Positions 63,051 to 64,000 of a stretch of 64,000 nucleotides of DNA are shown here, in pieces; the first letter of the stretch is position 1, and each line of letters opens with the position of its first letter. Position numbers and translations under genes: made by a program. The DNA is from Nocardioides sp. zg-DK7169 (GTDB lineage Bacteria; Actinomycetota; Actinomycetes; Propionibacteriales; Nocardioidaceae), in NCBI RefSeq assembly GCF_013155365.1, contig NZ_JABJRA010000003.1:248001-312000 (forward strand). Reading direction: 5' to 3'. The notes under the pieces were generated by a model, which worked only from the letters and a program-made list of their open reading frames with translations, was not told the DNA's origin and did not search any database.

Positions 63051-63770
63051 ATGCCCGTCGCCTCGCTCAAGCGCCCGCTCGCCGCCCTCGCCGCCCTCGC
63101 CGTGGTCGGCACCCTCTCCGCGTGCAGCGACGACGAGCCCGACCGGGCCGTCGACGCCTCGCCGGCCGACTCCGCCGAGTCCACGCCCCCGTCCTCCCCG
63201 TCCGCCGGGACGGGTGTGTCGTGCGACTACCTCCCGGACGGCACCCAGGACGGTCCGGAGCTGCCGCCCACCGAGGCGACCGTGAGCGGCACGGTCAAGG
63301 CCACCCTCGCGACCTCCGCCGGCGACCTCGCCGCCACCCTGGACGCCGACGCGGCGCCATGCACGGTGGGCTCCTTCGTGTCCCTCGCCGAGCAGGGCTT
63401 CTTCGACGACACCCCGTGCCACCGCCTCACCACCGCCGGCATCTACGTGCTCCAGTGCGGGGACCCCACGGGGACCGGCATGGGCGGCCCCGGCTACACC
63501 ATCCCCGACGAGGTGACCGGCGAGGAGACCTACCCGGCCGGCACCCTGGCGATGGCCAACACCGGCAGCCCGAACACCGGTGGCTCGCAGTTCTTCATCG
63601 TCTACGAGGACGTCGACGGCGCGCTGCCGCCGACCTACACGGCGTTCGGCACCATCTCGGCGAAGTCGCTGAGGGACGTGCGCGCGGTCGCGGAGGACGG
63701 CGTCGAGGGCGGCGGCCAGGACGGCCCGCCCGCGACCCCGGTGGAGATCTCCTCCGTCACCGTGCGGTGA
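63051..63770 (+). CDS. cyclophilin-type peptidyl-prolyl isomerase lipoprotein
   Basis: A 239-residue exported isomerase. The signal peptide ends in the lipobox VGTLSAC (Cys at about 25), followed by an Asp/Ser/Pro-rich linker to about 75. The cyclophilin domain has TAGDLAATLD-like ATSAGDLAATLDADAAPCTVGSFVSLAEQGFFDDTPCHRL, and SQFFIVYEDVD. The usual RVIPGFMIQGGD segment is replaced by RLTTAGIYVLQCGDPTGTG. It is the second lipid-anchored foldase in the window. Convergent with the OsmC gene, overlapping by 14 bp. Confidence 0.9.
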   Translation: MPVASLKRPLAALAALAVVGTLSACSDDEPDRAVDASPADSAESTPPSSPSAGTGVSCDYLPDGTQDGPELPPTEATVSGTVKATLATSAGDLAATLDADAAPCTVGSFVSLAEQGFFDDTPCHRLTTAGIYVLQCGDPTGTGMGGPGYTIPDEVTGEETYPAGTLAMANTGSPNTGGSQFFIVYEDVDGALPPTYTAFGTISAKSLRDVRAVAEDGVEGGGQDGPPATPVEISSVTVR

Positions 63771-64000
63771 GGTCCTCGGGCTGCCGCCCGAGGTCGCCGA
63801 GCCGGTAGCGCACCGGGTCGCCGACGTGCACGGTGCGGCCCACCGTGCACAACCGCTCCTCGACCTGGCGCACCGTGCGCTCGAGCACCGCACGCGCGCG
63901 GTCGCCGTCCTCGCCCTCGGGGAAGGCCACGTCGAGGGTGACCGCGAGGTCGACCATCCGGTTGCCCTGCTCGTCGCGGATCTTGTGGCCATCCGCGCGG
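63757..64000 (-). CDS. OsmC-family protein, C-terminal part (truncated by window end)
   Basis: The open frame enters from the window edge and ends at 63757, giving about 80 residues. GNRMVDLAVTLDVAFPEGEDGDRARAVLERTVRQVEERLCTVGRTVHVGDPV matches the C-terminal half of OsmC proteins, with the peroxidatic Cys in RLCTV. OsmC/Ohr proteins reduce organic peroxides or bind small thiols. The start and the first Cys lie outside the window. The ATG at 63957 is internal, not the start. Confidence 0.8.
   Translation of the reverse strand, partial: RADGHKIRDEQGNRMVDLAVTLDVAFPEGEDGDRARAVLERTVRQVEERLCTVGRTVHVGDPVRYRLGDLGRQPEDLTAR

Overview
The window is actinobacterial chromosome from the Propionibacteriales, most likely a Nocardioides-like organism. 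It is very GC-rich and has many GTG/TTG starts. It carries mycothiol synthesis (mshC), a full Pup-proteasome locus, PafBC, RbpA, the MSMEG_4193/DUF3090/SCO1664 trio and F420-type enzymes. Gene order in the first half follows the conserved actinobacterial block known from Mycobacterium tuberculosis (mshC, metH, trmI, mpa, dop, pup, prcBA, pafA, pafBC, tatAC, helY). No rRNA, tRNA, CRISPR array, prophage or complete IS was seen.

Layout: 1-5.4 kb corA, the three-gene cluster, mshC and PAC2. 5.5-10 kb metH and a HAD hydrolase. 10-13.2 kb RecB-like nuclease, site-2-type protease and trmI. 13.3-22 kb mpa, a methyltransferase, dop-pup-prcB-prcA, a DUF559/AbiEi-like gene and pafA. 22-30.5 kb FKBP lipoprotein, pafB-pafC-tatA-tatC, a diacylglycerol-kinase-like gene and helY. 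30.6-32.9 kb NAD(P)-binding protein, 5'-3' exonuclease and an Lrp regulator. 33-38.2 kb a lysine 2,3-/5,6-aminomutase pathway (kamA divergent from kdd-kamD-kamE-kal). 38.7-41.9 kb lnt-ppm1-fxsA and rbpA behind a SigR-type promoter. 42-46 kb MFS transporter, GDPD and an XRE-HTH/MurA fusion. 46-51.2 kb mixed metabolic genes. 51.4-55 kb mraY-like gene, recombinase-like protein and an RHH/SPFH pair. 55-64 kb assorted enzymes ending in a truncated OsmC gene.

The most striking signal is a family of ten dispersed palindromes (nine good copies, one decayed). Each is exactly 59 bp: 19-nt inverted arms around a 21-nt loop that is conserved but asymmetric. Nine of the ten lie 10-55 bp downstream of a stop codon. 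One lies in frame inside the coding start of the HAD gene, and a decayed one supplies the stop codon of the DUF559 gene. No encoded mobiliser is visible. They may be REP/MITE-like elements, terminators, or both. Other notable points are candidate autoregulatory operators in front of the XRE-MurA fusion and the SPFH/RHH operon, a lysine-fermentation cluster without kce, Pup ending in Glu, and many leaderless promoters (TANNNT box 6-7 bp before the start codon).
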